Made by a program: the position numbers and the translations under genes
The notes under the pieces: generated by a model
Told to the model about the DNA's origin: nothing
Database searches by the model: none
Seen by the model: the letters and a program-made list of their open reading frames with translations, nothing else
Part shown: in pieces, positions 30,673 to 42,501 of the stretch
Numbering within the stretch: the stretch's first letter is position 1
Layout: each line of letters begins with the position of its first letter
NCBI RefSeq assembly: GCF_025602895.1
Contig: NW_026516340.1
Span: forward strand, 1 to 64,000
Length of the DNA stretch: 64,000 bases
Origin: Polychytrium aggregatum
Taxonomy: Eukaryota > Chytridiomycota > Chytridiomycetes > Polychytriales
Reading direction: 5' to 3'

Positions 30673-33620
30673 CTAGATCTCCTGGCCCTCAAAGGCCGGG
30701 TACTGCTGCAGGACCTGCTCCCAGGTTGTGGTTTCTTCGACAAGATCCCTGATGACTTGGGTGACGGTCGGGATGGACTCGCGGATCTGCTTCAGCGTAT
30801 CGCGCTCTCTCAGAGTGACGGTCTTGTCCTTGATGGTCTGGAAGTCGACTGTGATGGCAAACGGCGTGCCCAACTCGTCGTTGCGGGAGTAGCGGGCGCC
30901 GATGGCACGGGCAGAGTCATCGACCTTGCTGGAGACGCCGTGTCGTCTCAGGGAGGACACTGAACAAAGATGCACTCGCGGTTAGAGCTGCGTCGGTGGC
31001 TTCAAGAGAGACGGACGACGAGCATTGCAGGACGACGAGCATACAGCAGCACACCGCAAGCATGTGCGGCTCTCGATTTCTCACCAATATCCTTGAGGAA
31101 GGGAACAAACTCTTCGTTCTTGCTGATGGGCAGGACAAGCGCCTTGGTCGGGGCAATCACGGGAGGGAACGAGAGCACATGGCGCTGCTCGTCGTTCTCA
31201 CGGGTCCACCAGACGTGCTCGATGAGCGAGTACAGAATGCGGCCGATACCGAATGAAGGCTCGATGACGTTGGGAGTGAACTCGCGCACTTTGCATTGGG
31301 ATAGGGAACAGAAGTTAGCAGGAGGCGCGTGAGTGCCAACGCAGATGCGGATGCCGATGCCGATGCCGATGGAGGAGGCAGAGCCAGAGGAGATAGATGG
31401 CGGTGGGTGATTGCAATGGCCCAAACACGCAAGTGGAAAGGGATGGTGCAAAAAAAGGTGTTCTCCAAGCATCTAGACGACACAGCGTCGATCGGTGGCA
31501 AGCACCAGCGCTGTGTCGCATGTTCGGATGCGTCGGAAAGTCCAAAATTTGGCGCTCTTGCATACCAATGACTCATGCCATTTCAACTGACCCATGGACC
31601 CAGAGGGACCCATGGTGAGACGGAGGGTCTCTGAAATGGGATCTAAGGAGTATGCGTGGGGACGTGATGTGCACGAGGGTGTGTATGGTGGCAGCTGCAG
31701 GAGGAGAGAACATGGAGGGAGTGCGCCTACCGTGGGTGGTTTCGGTCACTTGCTGGATGGTGACCAGGTCGGTGGTGATCACGTACGGGTTACCGTCCGT
31801 GCCGGTGATGGTGGCAGAGCTGCGAGTGCGGAATGAGAGAAGAAAATCCTGTTAACATTCCAAGCGAGCTTTCTCCGGCCGCATCAGCGCTACAGGTCAT
31901 ATTGTCTATCGGCCTGCTTATACATACCCGCCGTTGGCCTTGATCTGGACATCGAGTTCCTGGAGCTTCTGTTCGTTCCAGTGGGTGGCAGACACCATCA
32001 GCGTGTCAAAGTAGCCCTGGACAAACTTGGCATTCTTCTTGAAGGCAGGACCGAACTTGGGCTTGTTGACAGTCAGGGTCCATCGAGTGACGGTGACGGG
32101 CTCAGGAAGCCGTTCCCGGACAACCAGGCTCTCGCCGGTGCGGTTCGAGTGCGCCGTCAGGTCATAGGCCGAGCGATCGGCACAGCCAACGCACTCGATC
32201 CAGCCGAAGCTGTTCAGGATTTCGGCGTCCCAGCAGTCGCAAGCATAGTGGGCCATTTCGTTCGACATGTGCTGACGGAAGCGCAGCTTGTCGGGCTTGA
32301 TGCCGATCCGCGTCAGGAACAGGTAGATGCGGGCGACAAAATAACCGAGGGTTTCGTTGTTGATGACGCCGGAGCGGACAGCATCGCCGACAGACATCTG
32401 GATGACACCGCCGCCGTTCATCTGGTTGTGTGCCGAGTACAGGGGCAGGACAATGTGGTGCTCGATCTCGGAGAAGCGCGGGTGGTCCTTCTTGGTGGGG
32501 TCGACGTAGTGCTCGATCTCGGCCATGGTGAACTCACGGACACGGAGCAGACCGGCACGGGGCGAGATCTCGTTACGGAAGGATTTGCCGATCGAGGCCG
32601 AGGCGAAGGGCATCTGGTCGGTGTTGAACTCGAGCAGCTTCTTGAAGTTGACAAAGTGGCCCTGGGCAGTCTCGGGGCGCAGGAAGCCACGGTTGTTGCC
32701 GGTGGGGCCGATCTGAGTGCCGAACATGAGATTGAACTGAACGGGCTCGCTGAGGTCGTTGCCGGTCTCGGGGGCCTTCATGTTGAGATCGTTGATGAGC
32801 TTCCACAGATCGGGGCCGGAGTAGTTGTCGAGCTGCTCGAGGATGTTTTCGTACTCCTTGACGGTCTCCGGGGTCAGGGGCTCGGCAGGCTTTTTGGACT
32901 TTTTGTCCGGGACGACGCCGCGCTTGAGGCGATCGTTGGCCTCCAGCCGCTCCTTGAGGATCTGCTTGACAAGATGATCGGCACGGAAGATGTCTCCGGT
33001 CTTGACGTCACGGACCATCCAGTCCGTGAACCGGTCGACGTGGCCAGAGGTCTTGAAGACGGCTTCGGGGGTGAGGTTGGTGCACTCGATCTCGAGCATA
33101 TCCTCCTCGAGAACAAAGTGCTGGCGCCAAAGCTGCAGGATATTGTTCTGCAGAGCGGCACCGGGCGGTCCGTAGTCATAGAGACCAGCAACGCCTGTGC
33201 GGGACGGAGGAGCATCAGCGATCTGGAGAGGCAGGGAGGGAGGCGGCAGGCAGCGTGGAGGGCATGTTGCCGACGAAATGCCGCCGATCACATGCGAGAA
33301 GCGCACTCGTCCGAGTGCCCGAGCGACAGGGCATGCAGCCGATACATACCACCGTAGATCTGGAAGGAGGGGGCATAGAAGAATCGCTTGATCAGCAGCG
33401 ATTCGAGGACAGCACGATCGAATTTGGAGCCGGTGTCTTCGGCGAGCTTGGCGAGGGCAGCCTTGAGGGCCTGGAGCCGCTCGACGAAGGGCGCCAGATC
33501 CTCCTTGGAGGGGGCGGGCTTCTGGGCCTTCATGCCCTTGATCAGATCGGCCTGCTGCAGCAGCGCCTGCTCGAGGGCGTCCTTGCCCAGGGAGGCAATG
33601 TCGGCGTTGTCGGAGGGCAT
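30673..33620 (-). CDS. GRS1: Glycyl-tRNA synthetase, class II, with WHEP domain
   Basis: Five exons (33620-33350, 33194-31928, 31819-31731, 31288-31085, 30959-30673) join to 705 residues; all phases agree. The enzyme charges tRNA-Gly in the cytosol and probably mitochondria. The N-terminal 60 residues fit a WHEP-TRS helical hairpin ([19 protein letters not shown] and [13 protein letters not shown]). The catalytic core has GLYDYGPPG, motif 2 [17 protein letters not shown], and motif 3 [16 protein letters not shown]. The anticodon-binding domain is C-terminal ([24 protein letters not shown]). The start MPSDNADIA at 33618-33620 was chosen by domain position. The frame stays open upstream with ATGs at 33737 and 33884, which could give an extended, possibly organelle-targeted form. 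Confidence 0.95.
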
Positions 33621-34048
33621 CTTGGGCTGGTGAGGGGCAGGGAGGGGGCTCGGCTCGTGGGCAGGAGCGTTTGCAAGGGTGGAGTTGTAGACTGGATGGG
33701 GCAGGGTGGTGTACGGGATGCCGAGCGGGTAGACCATATAGGCAGCCGGGACGGACGTGGGAGGAGCAGCAGCAGGCGGCGGGTTGCAGGAGATGACGGG
33801 GAGAGAGGGAGGGCAAAAGGCGACGGGGATATATATGAGCGATAAGATCGCACACGTCATCGCGTGGCGGGCGTGGCGCAGCACCCGGCCAGATCACCGG
33901 ACCGGCACGACAAAACGCAAATCAGCTGAGCGGTCCTTCTGGCGCGGCAACCAGCAGCAGCCGGCGGGACGAGATAGCAGGCAAGGCGGACTCGAGCAAG
34001 AGCACCACTGCCAGCAGAGCACCACGAGCGCCATGAGCGGCAGGGGAA

Positions 34049-34089
<41 letters not shown>

Positions 34090-35012
34090 AGTGTAGGGGC
34101 AGGAGTCGGAGCGGAGCACACGGGCGAAAGCAATGCCAACGCAGACAACAGCGCGATCCTGGACAGCGTGCAAGTGTCGGGGCCAATATCTTGTTCCCAG
34201 CAACCGCTGCCGATGCACCGGCGATCGGGATGCTCGGCCACATGGCGCTCCCACCGCAGGGATCCTTGCATGTCCAGGAGTGTGCCAGGGCGGCTGCAAA
34301 CGACCCAAAGCGCCGCCGGCGCCGCAAGCGGGCTGCACCGGCCCAGATATCCTCGGCACTGCAGTACTCACCCCGATGCACGGCATTCATCGCAGCGCGC
34401 GGCCTCGTCAATAGAGACCCGCGACACAGCAGGCGGCTCGCAGGAACAGCAGCAGCGCCGCCGGCATGGCAGGGGGCCAGCCGATGGGCTGTTGGCAGGA
34501 TCGTGTGCCAGCGGATCTTCATGGTGGGCTGTGGAAACGGTTGTCGGCGTGGCCTGCTCGCTCAATGGAACGACCGTGTCCTCTCTCGCTCAGTGTCCTC
34601 GCCCGGTGTCTCGCCCGGATGGAACCAGGCTCGAGCCTCGCTCGGCCGTGTTTGTGGCTGGCCATGCACGGCCACAAACAGACGCCAACCCAAACAGGCA
34701 GCCTCACTCCCGAATGTCTGCCCTGGGAAACGGGTTCGCTGTCGTGTCCGTGCGGCTCCAGGCCGCAGCCGCTCCTTGCGGCAAGCAGCGGCCGGGCCTA
34801 TAATCCCATCGCCCCTGCTGCTCTTCTGTCGGCGCCATCCTTGACCTTCGTCTGACCCCGTCTTCCTTCGATCCCACTCCCGCCTTGTGGTTTGGTGCGC
34901 TTTCCACCCCTGTTCCCACCCCTGTTCCCACCCAGCGAGCACATTGGTGCCACCACCCGACCCGACCCAACCCCTGATCCGTCTCCGCGCTCCTTCACAC
35001 GGTCTCTCCGTC
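33621..35012. promoter_or_regulatory. 1.4 kb divergent intergenic region (GlyRS / LIM)
   Basis: An ATATATAT box at 33829-33836 lies about 210 bp upstream of the chosen GlyRS start. A GGAGCA hexamer array covers 34049-34089. Overlapping frames on both strands (33757-34844) are Ala/Arg/Gly/Pro-rich and not supported. A tandem CTGTTCCCACC repeat lies at about 34907-34935 in the LIM gene leader. Confidence 0.45.
34049..34089. repeat. Hexanucleotide repeat GGAGCA
   Basis: About seven copies of AGCAGG in tandem within the divergent promoter region. Confidence 0.85.
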
Positions 35013-36080
35013 ATGTCCGCTGTCAGCGCCCGTCTAGAGTTCTTCTCGTCGCTCGGCAATGCCCAGCCTGGAAGCAATGCCCAGCCTGGAAGCAAGCCAG
35101 TCCAGTCCAACTTCTCTCTTCCCCAGAAAGCCCCGTCCCTCGCGACAGCTCCACGAGACGCTCCAGTCCAGGCACAGGCCACCCAGAAGCAGGACTCTGT
35201 CTCCAATGTCTTTGTTCCGGTCAAGGACCGCATCAAAAAATATGCCAACGAGCACTCGTCGCAAACACCCCGGCTGCCCAGCCAGCCCGGCGCTGTCAAG
35301 CACGGCGGCTCCCCCAAGGCAAAGTCCGGCAGTGCCAGCCTGGACAACAGCGCCGACGATATCAGCAAGTCTCCCGTCAGTCCCCACAGCACGGCTTCCG
35401 ACGCCGAGTCTCCACAGTCTCGCCAGCCAGCCGAGCCGGTTGAAGAGGGTCGCCGCCTCTCCTATGCCCAGGTCGCTGCCCACGAGCCCCGACGCTCGTC
35501 GCTCAGCAACATCTCTCCGCAGACCGGTGTCGTCGTCAAGAGCCTTGCCCAGAATACGGGCTCGGCCTCACCTTCTCGCGGAGGCAACAAGTGCGAAGTG
35601 TGCCAGAAGACAGGTAGGTGTTGGCTACTGCGTACCGCTCCCTCATGCCAATGACCGGCACAGTTGGCTTGTGTCGACCCTCTGTCGATCGCCAGCTCGC
35701 CAGGACTGACTGGCTGCTCTTGCATCTGCGTGCTTCCAGTGTATATGCTTGAGCAGACCACTCTCGACAACAAGGTCTTCCACAAAACCTGTCTCAAGTG
35801 CGCGCACTGCCATAACACCCTGAAGCTGGGCAACCTCGCTGCAATGGACGGAAAGTACTACTGCAAACCTCACTTTAAGCAGCTCTTCAAGCTCAAGGGC
35901 AACTACAGCGAGGGTAAGTGCGATTCACTGCACTGACAGGCTCAAGTCTTGCGATAATTTGCTGGTCGGACTGATGATTTCGCCTTGGTGTCCACCGCCA
36001 ATCCCAACCCAGGCTTCGGGATGGAGGAGCCAAAGCGAAAATGGGCTAGTGAGCACGCCAACCAACAGGGCACAGCCTGA
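35013..36080 (+). CDS. Single-LIM-domain protein
   Basis: Three exons (35013-35613, 35740-35913, 36013-36080) encode 280 residues. The first 195 residues are disordered, rich in Ser, Pro, Gln and Lys, and open with a duplicated NAQPGS. One LIM domain follows at about 198-252: CEVC, then KVFHKTCLKCAHC, and KYYCKPHF, giving eight zinc ligands in two modules. The flanking FKLKGNYSEGFG resembles the segment after the LIM domain in LIMA1/EPLIN and crustin-like actin-binding proteins. LIM domains mediate protein contacts, often at actin structures; a cytoskeletal adaptor role is inferred. The start is the first ATG after a C-rich leader. The gene converges on ECD with about 500 bp between. Confidence 0.88.
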
Positions 36081-36577
36081 AAGTGCTGTCGCAGAGTCGA
36101 TCTAGCAAGCCCCGATGCCATTTCTCCTCCGCGGGGCCATGTTCAGGAATCGAGCAGTCTTCCAAACCGTGGGGATCGATTCCAAAGCGCTGTTGAGCCG
36201 ATCCGATCGTTGGCATTTCCCTTTGTAACGTCTCATTGTCATGTATCGTTGGTTGCCATGTATCGTTGGCTGCCATGTATCGTTGTCATCGACCGCCGTG
36301 TTTCCCACCCAGCGATTGTCTGATACCCATGGCGGTCTGCCCAACATCGCCTATCGCAATACGGCTTATCATTAAAACCCTGAAATACCATGTGGTCGTT
36401 GATGATGGACGCTGACCGGCATATTGGCAAGAGTGGGCGTGCGGGACAACGGCAGCCGAGTATGCCAGCGTTGCGAAACTGCTCTGTATTCGGGTGCCAA
36501 GCTCGACCATCGATCGACCATCGACCCCGCATAGCATAGCAGAACTTGGAACAACTTCGTGGGGTGGGCATGGGCCG
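36081..36577. other. Intergenic between convergent LIM and ECD genes
   Basis: No gene is seen. Three copies of a 16-17 bp unit (CATGTATCGTTGGYTGC) lie at 36240-36289. Confidence 0.5.
36240..36289. repeat. 16-17 bp minisatellite x3
   Basis: Three near-identical copies of CATGTATCGTTGGYTGC in tandem, downstream of the LIM gene. Confidence 0.85.
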
Positions 36578-39500
36578 TCATGTATCCTTGTTCTTTGGCA
36601 GAGTGATCCCGAGACTGGACAGGATGGAGCCTCCGGGACCAGAAAGGCCTTGCTGTGACTCGAAGGACATGAGCAGATTCTTGATCAAATTGACATCCAG
36701 ATCCACGGGTCTGAACTCTTCTTCGTCGTCAGCGGATCCCGACAGCTGGTCATTGGCGTCGGCTTCGACCACAGTCGTTGCTTGCTTCTCAAAGTCCTTT
36801 CCTAGCTTTGTTTGGTGCAGCTCGTGGTCCATCGACTCCATGTACTGCTTCATCTCCGCGTCGATCGAAGCGGCGAGTGCCGGATCGGAATGGAGGTCCT
36901 CGTCCTCTTGCTCCTCGTCGCTGTCGTCCTCGTCGTCCGAGTCCCGTTCGACGATGATTTGGCGGGCCTGTCGTTTTTTCAGCGGAGCCGTCGGGCGCGC
37001 ATCTTGGTCACTCTCGGCGGTAGCTTCGTCGGGATCTCCTGAGTGGAAAGAGACAAACTGGCGTGAGTACACCCTGGACTCTATCCGAGCCGGGTGACGA
37101 CGAGCCTAGGTAACCACTGAATGGAGGCACATCGTCGGTTCCACTACTGCAACACTCGTCCCTGCACCCTGCACTACGTGCCGGCACGCCGATGCATCTC
37201 GTCTCGGCTATCGCGGATCTCGGCAGAACTTGCGTGCCTCCTATAGGTACCACATCCGATCTCAAGCGCCGTCCGCGCCCACACCTGTGCTCACCAAGTA
37301 TGGACACGACCGATTTGAAAAACTCGCTTTCGTCAAAGTGAATGGGCACGCCGGCTTCGTGATCGGTCGTTTCGCTGTTCCAGTGCTATCGTAAGTACTG
37401 GTACCGTGACGCTGCCGCAGTCGTGTCACTCCATGATCTGCTCCTGTCCATCCAAGCCATCTCGACCTACTGAGGAAACAGTGCGCCAGAAGGGTCGCTC
37501 TTTGTCTTCATGAACTTTCCAAAGCTTTGGATCAAAGTCTCGAGCTTCTTGACATCGGCGCTGTTAATTTTCTGAAAGCAAGGCCAGCAGCCATGGGGAT
37601 CAGCTCCAAACACAAGCTGCTTCATTGGTCACGCGGCACCGCGGTCCTTACCTCGTCATCGCTGTCAGAGCCGTCGCTGCTGCTTTCGTCGTCATCATTC
37701 AAAGCCTCTAGAGCCTCTTCAGGCCTGACATTCTCCTGCGCCCTTTGCTGGAAAACGTCATCAAGCTCAGTGTCCTCAATGTACATCCACGCGTCACTGT
37801 CCTCGGGCCCGTTCGGCAGTTGCGAGCGCTCCACTTGCGGTAGCGAGAGCAGATATCGGATTCGCGACGCGGGATTGTCGATGTTTTCTCTGGATGCAAG
37901 ATCAATATGGTAAGACTCAAGTTTCATCCCAGAGGCACTAGTTTGTAGCGCTGTTCCGTTCCTTTGGTGCTCATATCTATCGGCTTTCGTCGCTTACAGA
38001 TCATTGCCCTTGGAGAGCAGGTACTGCTCCTTGGCTGTCTGCTCAAGGTGCTTGAACAGCTTTGATCCGGCGATTTCGGTCTGCCCACACATCAGCATGT
38101 TAGAATTGGCTCGGCAGCGAAGAGACAATATTCCATCATCCATGTACAACCTGATTCTATCAAGTGTTTCTTGCAAGCAATCAGATCCTTGGCTCTGTAC
38201 CCGATAGTATCCCATCTTGATCAACCGCGATTGGAACGCCGCCCATTCCTTGTCTTGTTCAAAAGGGTAGTTCTGCAGGCCCCGTAAGAGATCATCAATA
38301 GCCATCCATCAGCCAAGTCCATCTGGAGTACGCAATTTTGGCGACCAGCATCGCCCAGATAAATCGCCACATTTGGAAACAGTGAGTGGCGAAACAGCCA
38401 TCCGGAATCACTTACACAGACTGTGGCCTTATCGTCTTCGGGTGTCCACATTGTTCGATCGGCGCAAATCATTTCGAGCCCACAAGCCTGCGTGTTGTAT
38501 TTGGCAATTCAGTATGGATGCCCGGCTCGTGGAATGGCCTCAATACAAGTGACTGCGTGTACGATGCAGTCTAGGGCGTTTCAGACGAACCAGCTTCATT
38601 CCAAGGTCCGCTGCTTTGAAGGAAGGGTCGGAGGATGCCGGCAGCTGAAACGGCTTGGGTGGGTAGAACTGCTGGCTCAGCAGCTGTGCATAGAGCAGCC
38701 GCGAGAACTTTATCGTCATCCGCACGTTGGTGGCTGGTGGGAAGGTCTCCATCTTGTGGCATGCCTGAGTCAAGTCGGAGCGCAAAGTGTGATTACAACA
38801 TCAACGCTTCCCGAGCAGTCCGTCGCGCACACCCCTGCACCCGAGTCAGTTGTCGGGATACATATCCACACTCGAACACTTGATTTGCGACGGACTGCAT
38901 CTCGACTTGCCTTGAGGCTGATCGGGTCTCGCAAGTAAAAGGCTTCGACGGCGGCTGACACCAGTTGTGGCTCATGATACAGCAGATGGGCCACCTTGAG
39001 CGGAACAATGCATGATGCATGGTGGGTGTTGCGCGCGGCCTTTGCAGGATATCTGCGACATACCAGAACGAGCAGGTCAGTCGCTTTCCTTGCGATCGGA
39101 TTTGGGAGGCAGAGATACGACCGTTACCTCTGAGTTCGAGCCGAAATTGCCTTATCGACCAAGACACTGGCCTGTGTCTGGATCTGTTCGTCTGCCACAG
39201 CCGCGAGCCCGGCCCTCAGCGAGATGTCTCCGCCGAGGCCATGGCTGTGTATTCTGGGCACAATGTGCAGCTTCCCGCGGTGGATATAGGTCTGGGGATG
39301 CGAACAGGATCGAGTTTGAGAAAGGCTGGGAGTTGGAGCATCGTGTCTGGCTAGCTTTCCACGCACATCGTGCTTTCGCTCTTGCAATCATTCCGGCATG
39401 ATTTTTTTGAGAAGAGACCTACCCGGTTCGGACTAGTGGTGGGGTCAAGCCAGGACGGCAACTCCATCGCCGCTTCGATCAGCAGGAACTCGCCGTCCGT

Positions 39501-40194
39501 GTCTTGGACGCTGAGTCGGGGGCAAGTGGGTTGGAGTGGCGACCCGATATAGCGTCGTTCGAGCAGCACACATCAAGAGGCAGAGCGTCAACGTATAACC
39601 CCAATGGCAAAAGCGATCAATGGGATCCAACTCAGCAGTCCGTTGCTGAGCCGACGCTGAACCACAGCGGAGGAGGAATGAAGACATGGCCGGATCTGCT
39701 TCAGCATCGACTTGCTCGCTGCTTACCGGACGGCAATATCGGGGTACTTCTTGGACAGCTCCAGCAGTACATATACAACGAACCACTCGTCGTCTATACA
39801 GTCGCCGATCCTCTGGCGTCCGCTGAGAGACGGCATCTCTGTGTCGGAGGCGAATCGAGGGTGGTGGATGAGTTGGATCGGCTCGGCGCTGTGCCCTGGG
39901 CAACTGGGATTGCCGGGGCTTTCCAGAATCCCGTCTATCTGCCTGTCCGTCCGTCATATCTGTGTCTGTGCTCTATGCCATTCGAGCCTCACCGGATCCA
40001 GAGACTGAGACGGCGAGGTTGAAGCGATCCTTGTGCCATATATACCCCTCGGTGATCAAGCAGGCATCCGAGAGCAGCGAGCTGGAGAGGCGGTCGAGGG
40101 CCCCAGGCTCGTATGGGCTCCGCAGGGCGCCCAGGTCGTAGATGGTGTAGACGACGGCGTCCTCTTCGGGGGTGCCCTGCACCGCAGAGTCCAT
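36578..40194 (-). CDS. Ecdysoneless/SGT1-family protein (ECD)
   Basis: Twelve exons were traced: 40194-39993, 39895-39727, 39510-39423, 39291-39128, 39052-38911, 38764-38591, 38487-38416, 38272-37998, 37889-37652, 37571-37471, 37385-37295, 37038-36578, about 725 residues. Landmarks are CIDDEWFVVYVLLELSK, DTDGEFLLIEAAMELPSWLD, YIHRGKLHIVPR, HLLYHEPQLVSAAVEAFYLR, RLLYAQLLSQQFYPPKPF, EDSDAWMYIEDTEL and, near the end, RPVDLDVNLIKNLLMSFESQ. ECD proteins act as co-chaperone or pre-mRNA splicing cofactors (contact with Prp8 in animals) and in transcription of glycolytic genes in yeast complementation. An acidic stretch (RDSDDEDDSDEEQEDED) precedes the C-terminal motif. The intron after 38911 has a GC donor. 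The junction 37471/37385 does not close in frame by canonical rules. Confidence 0.9.
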
Positions 40195-40576
40195 GGCGGA
40201 TGGGATGGATCGCCGGTGCAGATGAGAACTAAACACGTCCGTCGCTGCTTGGAACGAAAAAATCGCTTCAGGCCAAGGCACGGGGACTGCTCTCCGTGGC
40301 TGCTGAGTTCCGCAAAGCTTTGATGGCCTGGGCCGTCTGGGGTGTTGCCGATGCCCACAAGACTCGCACCACCGCCATAGTGTCCGAGTCAGTCATCGCG
40401 AGTGCATCTGCTCATGTGCACACATATTGCATCGTCTGATTCGGGGAGGTGACGCTACCGGCACAAATCCCCTGACCGAGGCCGCCTCATCTGCCGAGCG
40501 GGCCCTCTCGATCCGCATCCATTGCTTTACCAGCGAGCCCAACAGTCGCAGCACCTGGCAGAACCACTTGTCCAGC
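40195..40576. promoter_or_regulatory. Divergent intergenic region (ECD / 7TM-RGS)
   Basis: This 382 bp region serves as promoter for both genes. No further gene is seen. Open frames continue upstream of both chosen starts. Confidence 0.4.
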
Positions 40577-42501
40577 ATGTCGACCTTCGACGAGATCCGG
40601 CTGGTGTACCAAGTACTGATGGTCGTGTTGAGTGTGATATTTATCGTCAAGTAAGTTTGAAGCCGCCTGCACCCTGATTACAAGGGGTGTCATTCGAGCG
40701 GCGCTACGGGGAGGCTTTGTGGACAGCTGTGGACCTGCGTCTAGCACCAAACCCAGCGTCGGTCGCAGACCCATACGACTGACTCTGCGCCGTCGGTCAC
40801 CGCAGCACGATAGTCTTTGTGCTCTTGAGGAATAACTGCCACATCAAGTCGCGAGGTCCATTCATGGTTCTACTTTCTGAAACCTGTGGGTATATTGGTA
40901 TGATGGGTATGTATCTATCATATTGTCTGTGAGCCAGATGGTGCAAAGTGCCCAACACATGGCTGCGATGCGCCGCTGGCTGCTGACTGCTCGAATGCGT
41001 CCTGGTTCAGCAACGATGGCTATCATAGCCCTCCCGCAAATCAACTGCATTGTGGTCGTGTGGATAATGAGCACCAGCTTGGTATGTGCTGTCATTCAAG
41101 AGCATCCTGGTGCCAGCTCGCATAGCCGCTAATGGCTAACCACGAGATACCACCGCCGCCGGACACGCCGTCCACCAACTCTATCAGACAGGGTTCCTGA
41201 GTTCGCTACTAGGCCGCAGTCTAGGCCTGATCACCAAGGCATACGTAAACTATCTCGGACACCAAAACTGCATGGACAACCTGAGTTCCAGCACCTCGAT
41301 GCATTCCATCGCCAGCCTGAATGAATTGGCAAAGAAGGCGGCGTCATGGAAGACATCGCTTGCCATCATCGTCATATCATATGTGATCCTCATCCCCTTC
41401 CAGTACTACATGCTCGCATCTGCACCTCCAGACCTGACTACGCTCGAAGTCTGCGCGCTGCTCAGATCAAGCCTGCCGGGGTTCGTCAGCATCTTTGTCT
41501 ACTCCTACGTCCTGTTTCCGCTGGCGTTGTGGATGATGTTCAAGCTCAAAATCAGCCATCCCATCCGACTCGAGATCATTGTATCGGCTGTCGCACTCAT
41601 GCTATCAGCAGCCATGTCATTGATATGGGGATCTGTTGTCGCTAAACTAGCCCCAGTCGCAACGTTATACTTTCAGCAGATCAACTGGGTGGGTATTTGA
41701 AGCCAGATGTAATTTGCCTCATTGTGGGACTAGCCAGGACCGACGGCCAAGATGACTGCGATGGTCAGCCAAGCTGCTGAAGCAGCCAGCCAAGTCGCCG
41801 AAACAGCCGGCCAAGCTGCTGAAACTGACAAGTTGCATCCATTTTGTGCCACGGTCGCCCAGATAATCATAGCTGGGCTGATCATCTGGGGGATCAACAT
41901 GGCAATGCCGACCATCAGGGCTCTGAGATCTCAGCAGAGACGCTGCAGTAATTGCGAAGTCGGGTTTATGGACTGCATGACGGACAGAAAGTTGTTTGAG
42001 CTCATGGTCCAGGTTTCTTACGAGCGTATGTCTCTGAGCCATACCGACTGCCTGCAGCTGCCAAGTACATTATGATAACGGCATGAGGGATGTCGCCTCG
42101 CTCACTCACGACTTTACCACACCGCAGTCTTGTCGATGGAGAACACATCCTTTGTCACTGCACTGAAGCGTCTCAGGCGGAAGGCAAAACGGCCCCACAG
42201 CACAATCTGCTCGTCCCGCAGTCCGACAAGTACCCAGGTTCATCTTGACTCAACCAGCACCGAGCACGTCCGGGCGTGGCAGATGGAAGCGCACACGATC
42301 TACACAAACTATGTCAAGCCCGGGGCCACATACGAGCTGAATCTCACCGACGAAGTGCGCCGGAAGCTCACGAAATTGTTTGAAACCGAAGGGGAGACGA
42401 TCCCTGAGGATTGCTTCGATGAGGCCGAGCGCGAGGTCCACGAGATCCTCATCTCCAACATTTATCCAGTTGTGATACAAAAGCTAAAGAGCCAGCAGTA
42501 A
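40577..42501 (+). CDS. Seven-transmembrane protein with C-terminal RGS domain
   Basis: Six exons (40577-40650, 40806-40906, 41011-41081, 41188-41688, 41752-42025, 42128-42501) join in frame to 464 residues. Helices: IRLVYQVLMVVLSVIFIV, PFMVLLSETCGYIGMM, AIIALPQINCIVVVWIM, LAIIVISYVILIPFQYYML, PGFVSIFVYSYVLFPLALW, IIVSAVALMLSAAMSLIWG and CATVAQIIIAGLIIWGINM. Before the last helix is a Gln/Ala/Glu loop (SQAAEAASQVAETAGQ). The RGS domain begins near MTDRKLFELMVQVSYE and continues LLSMENTSFVTALKRLRR, EAHTIYTNYVKPGATYEL, NLTDEVRRKLTKLFE and CFDEAEREVHEILISNIYP. RGS domains accelerate GTP hydrolysis by G-alpha, so this should act at the plasma membrane on heterotrimeric G proteins, like Arabidopsis RGS1 and chytrid/mould 7TM-RGS proteins. 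The start Met is inferred. Confidence 0.85.

Noticed and set aside
31981-33357. 458-codon plus-strand frame antisense to GlyRS
   Set aside because: It mirrors the large GlyRS exon, whose motifs are certain; Val/Gly/Asp-rich composition is typical of an antisense shadow.
41082-41146. 37 nt intron from GTGCCA at 41110 in the 7TM-RGS gene
   Set aside because: A normal-length intron from GTATGT at 41082 to TATCAG at 41187 also closes the frame and contains a CTAAT/CTAAC branch-like site, so the very short intron is not needed.
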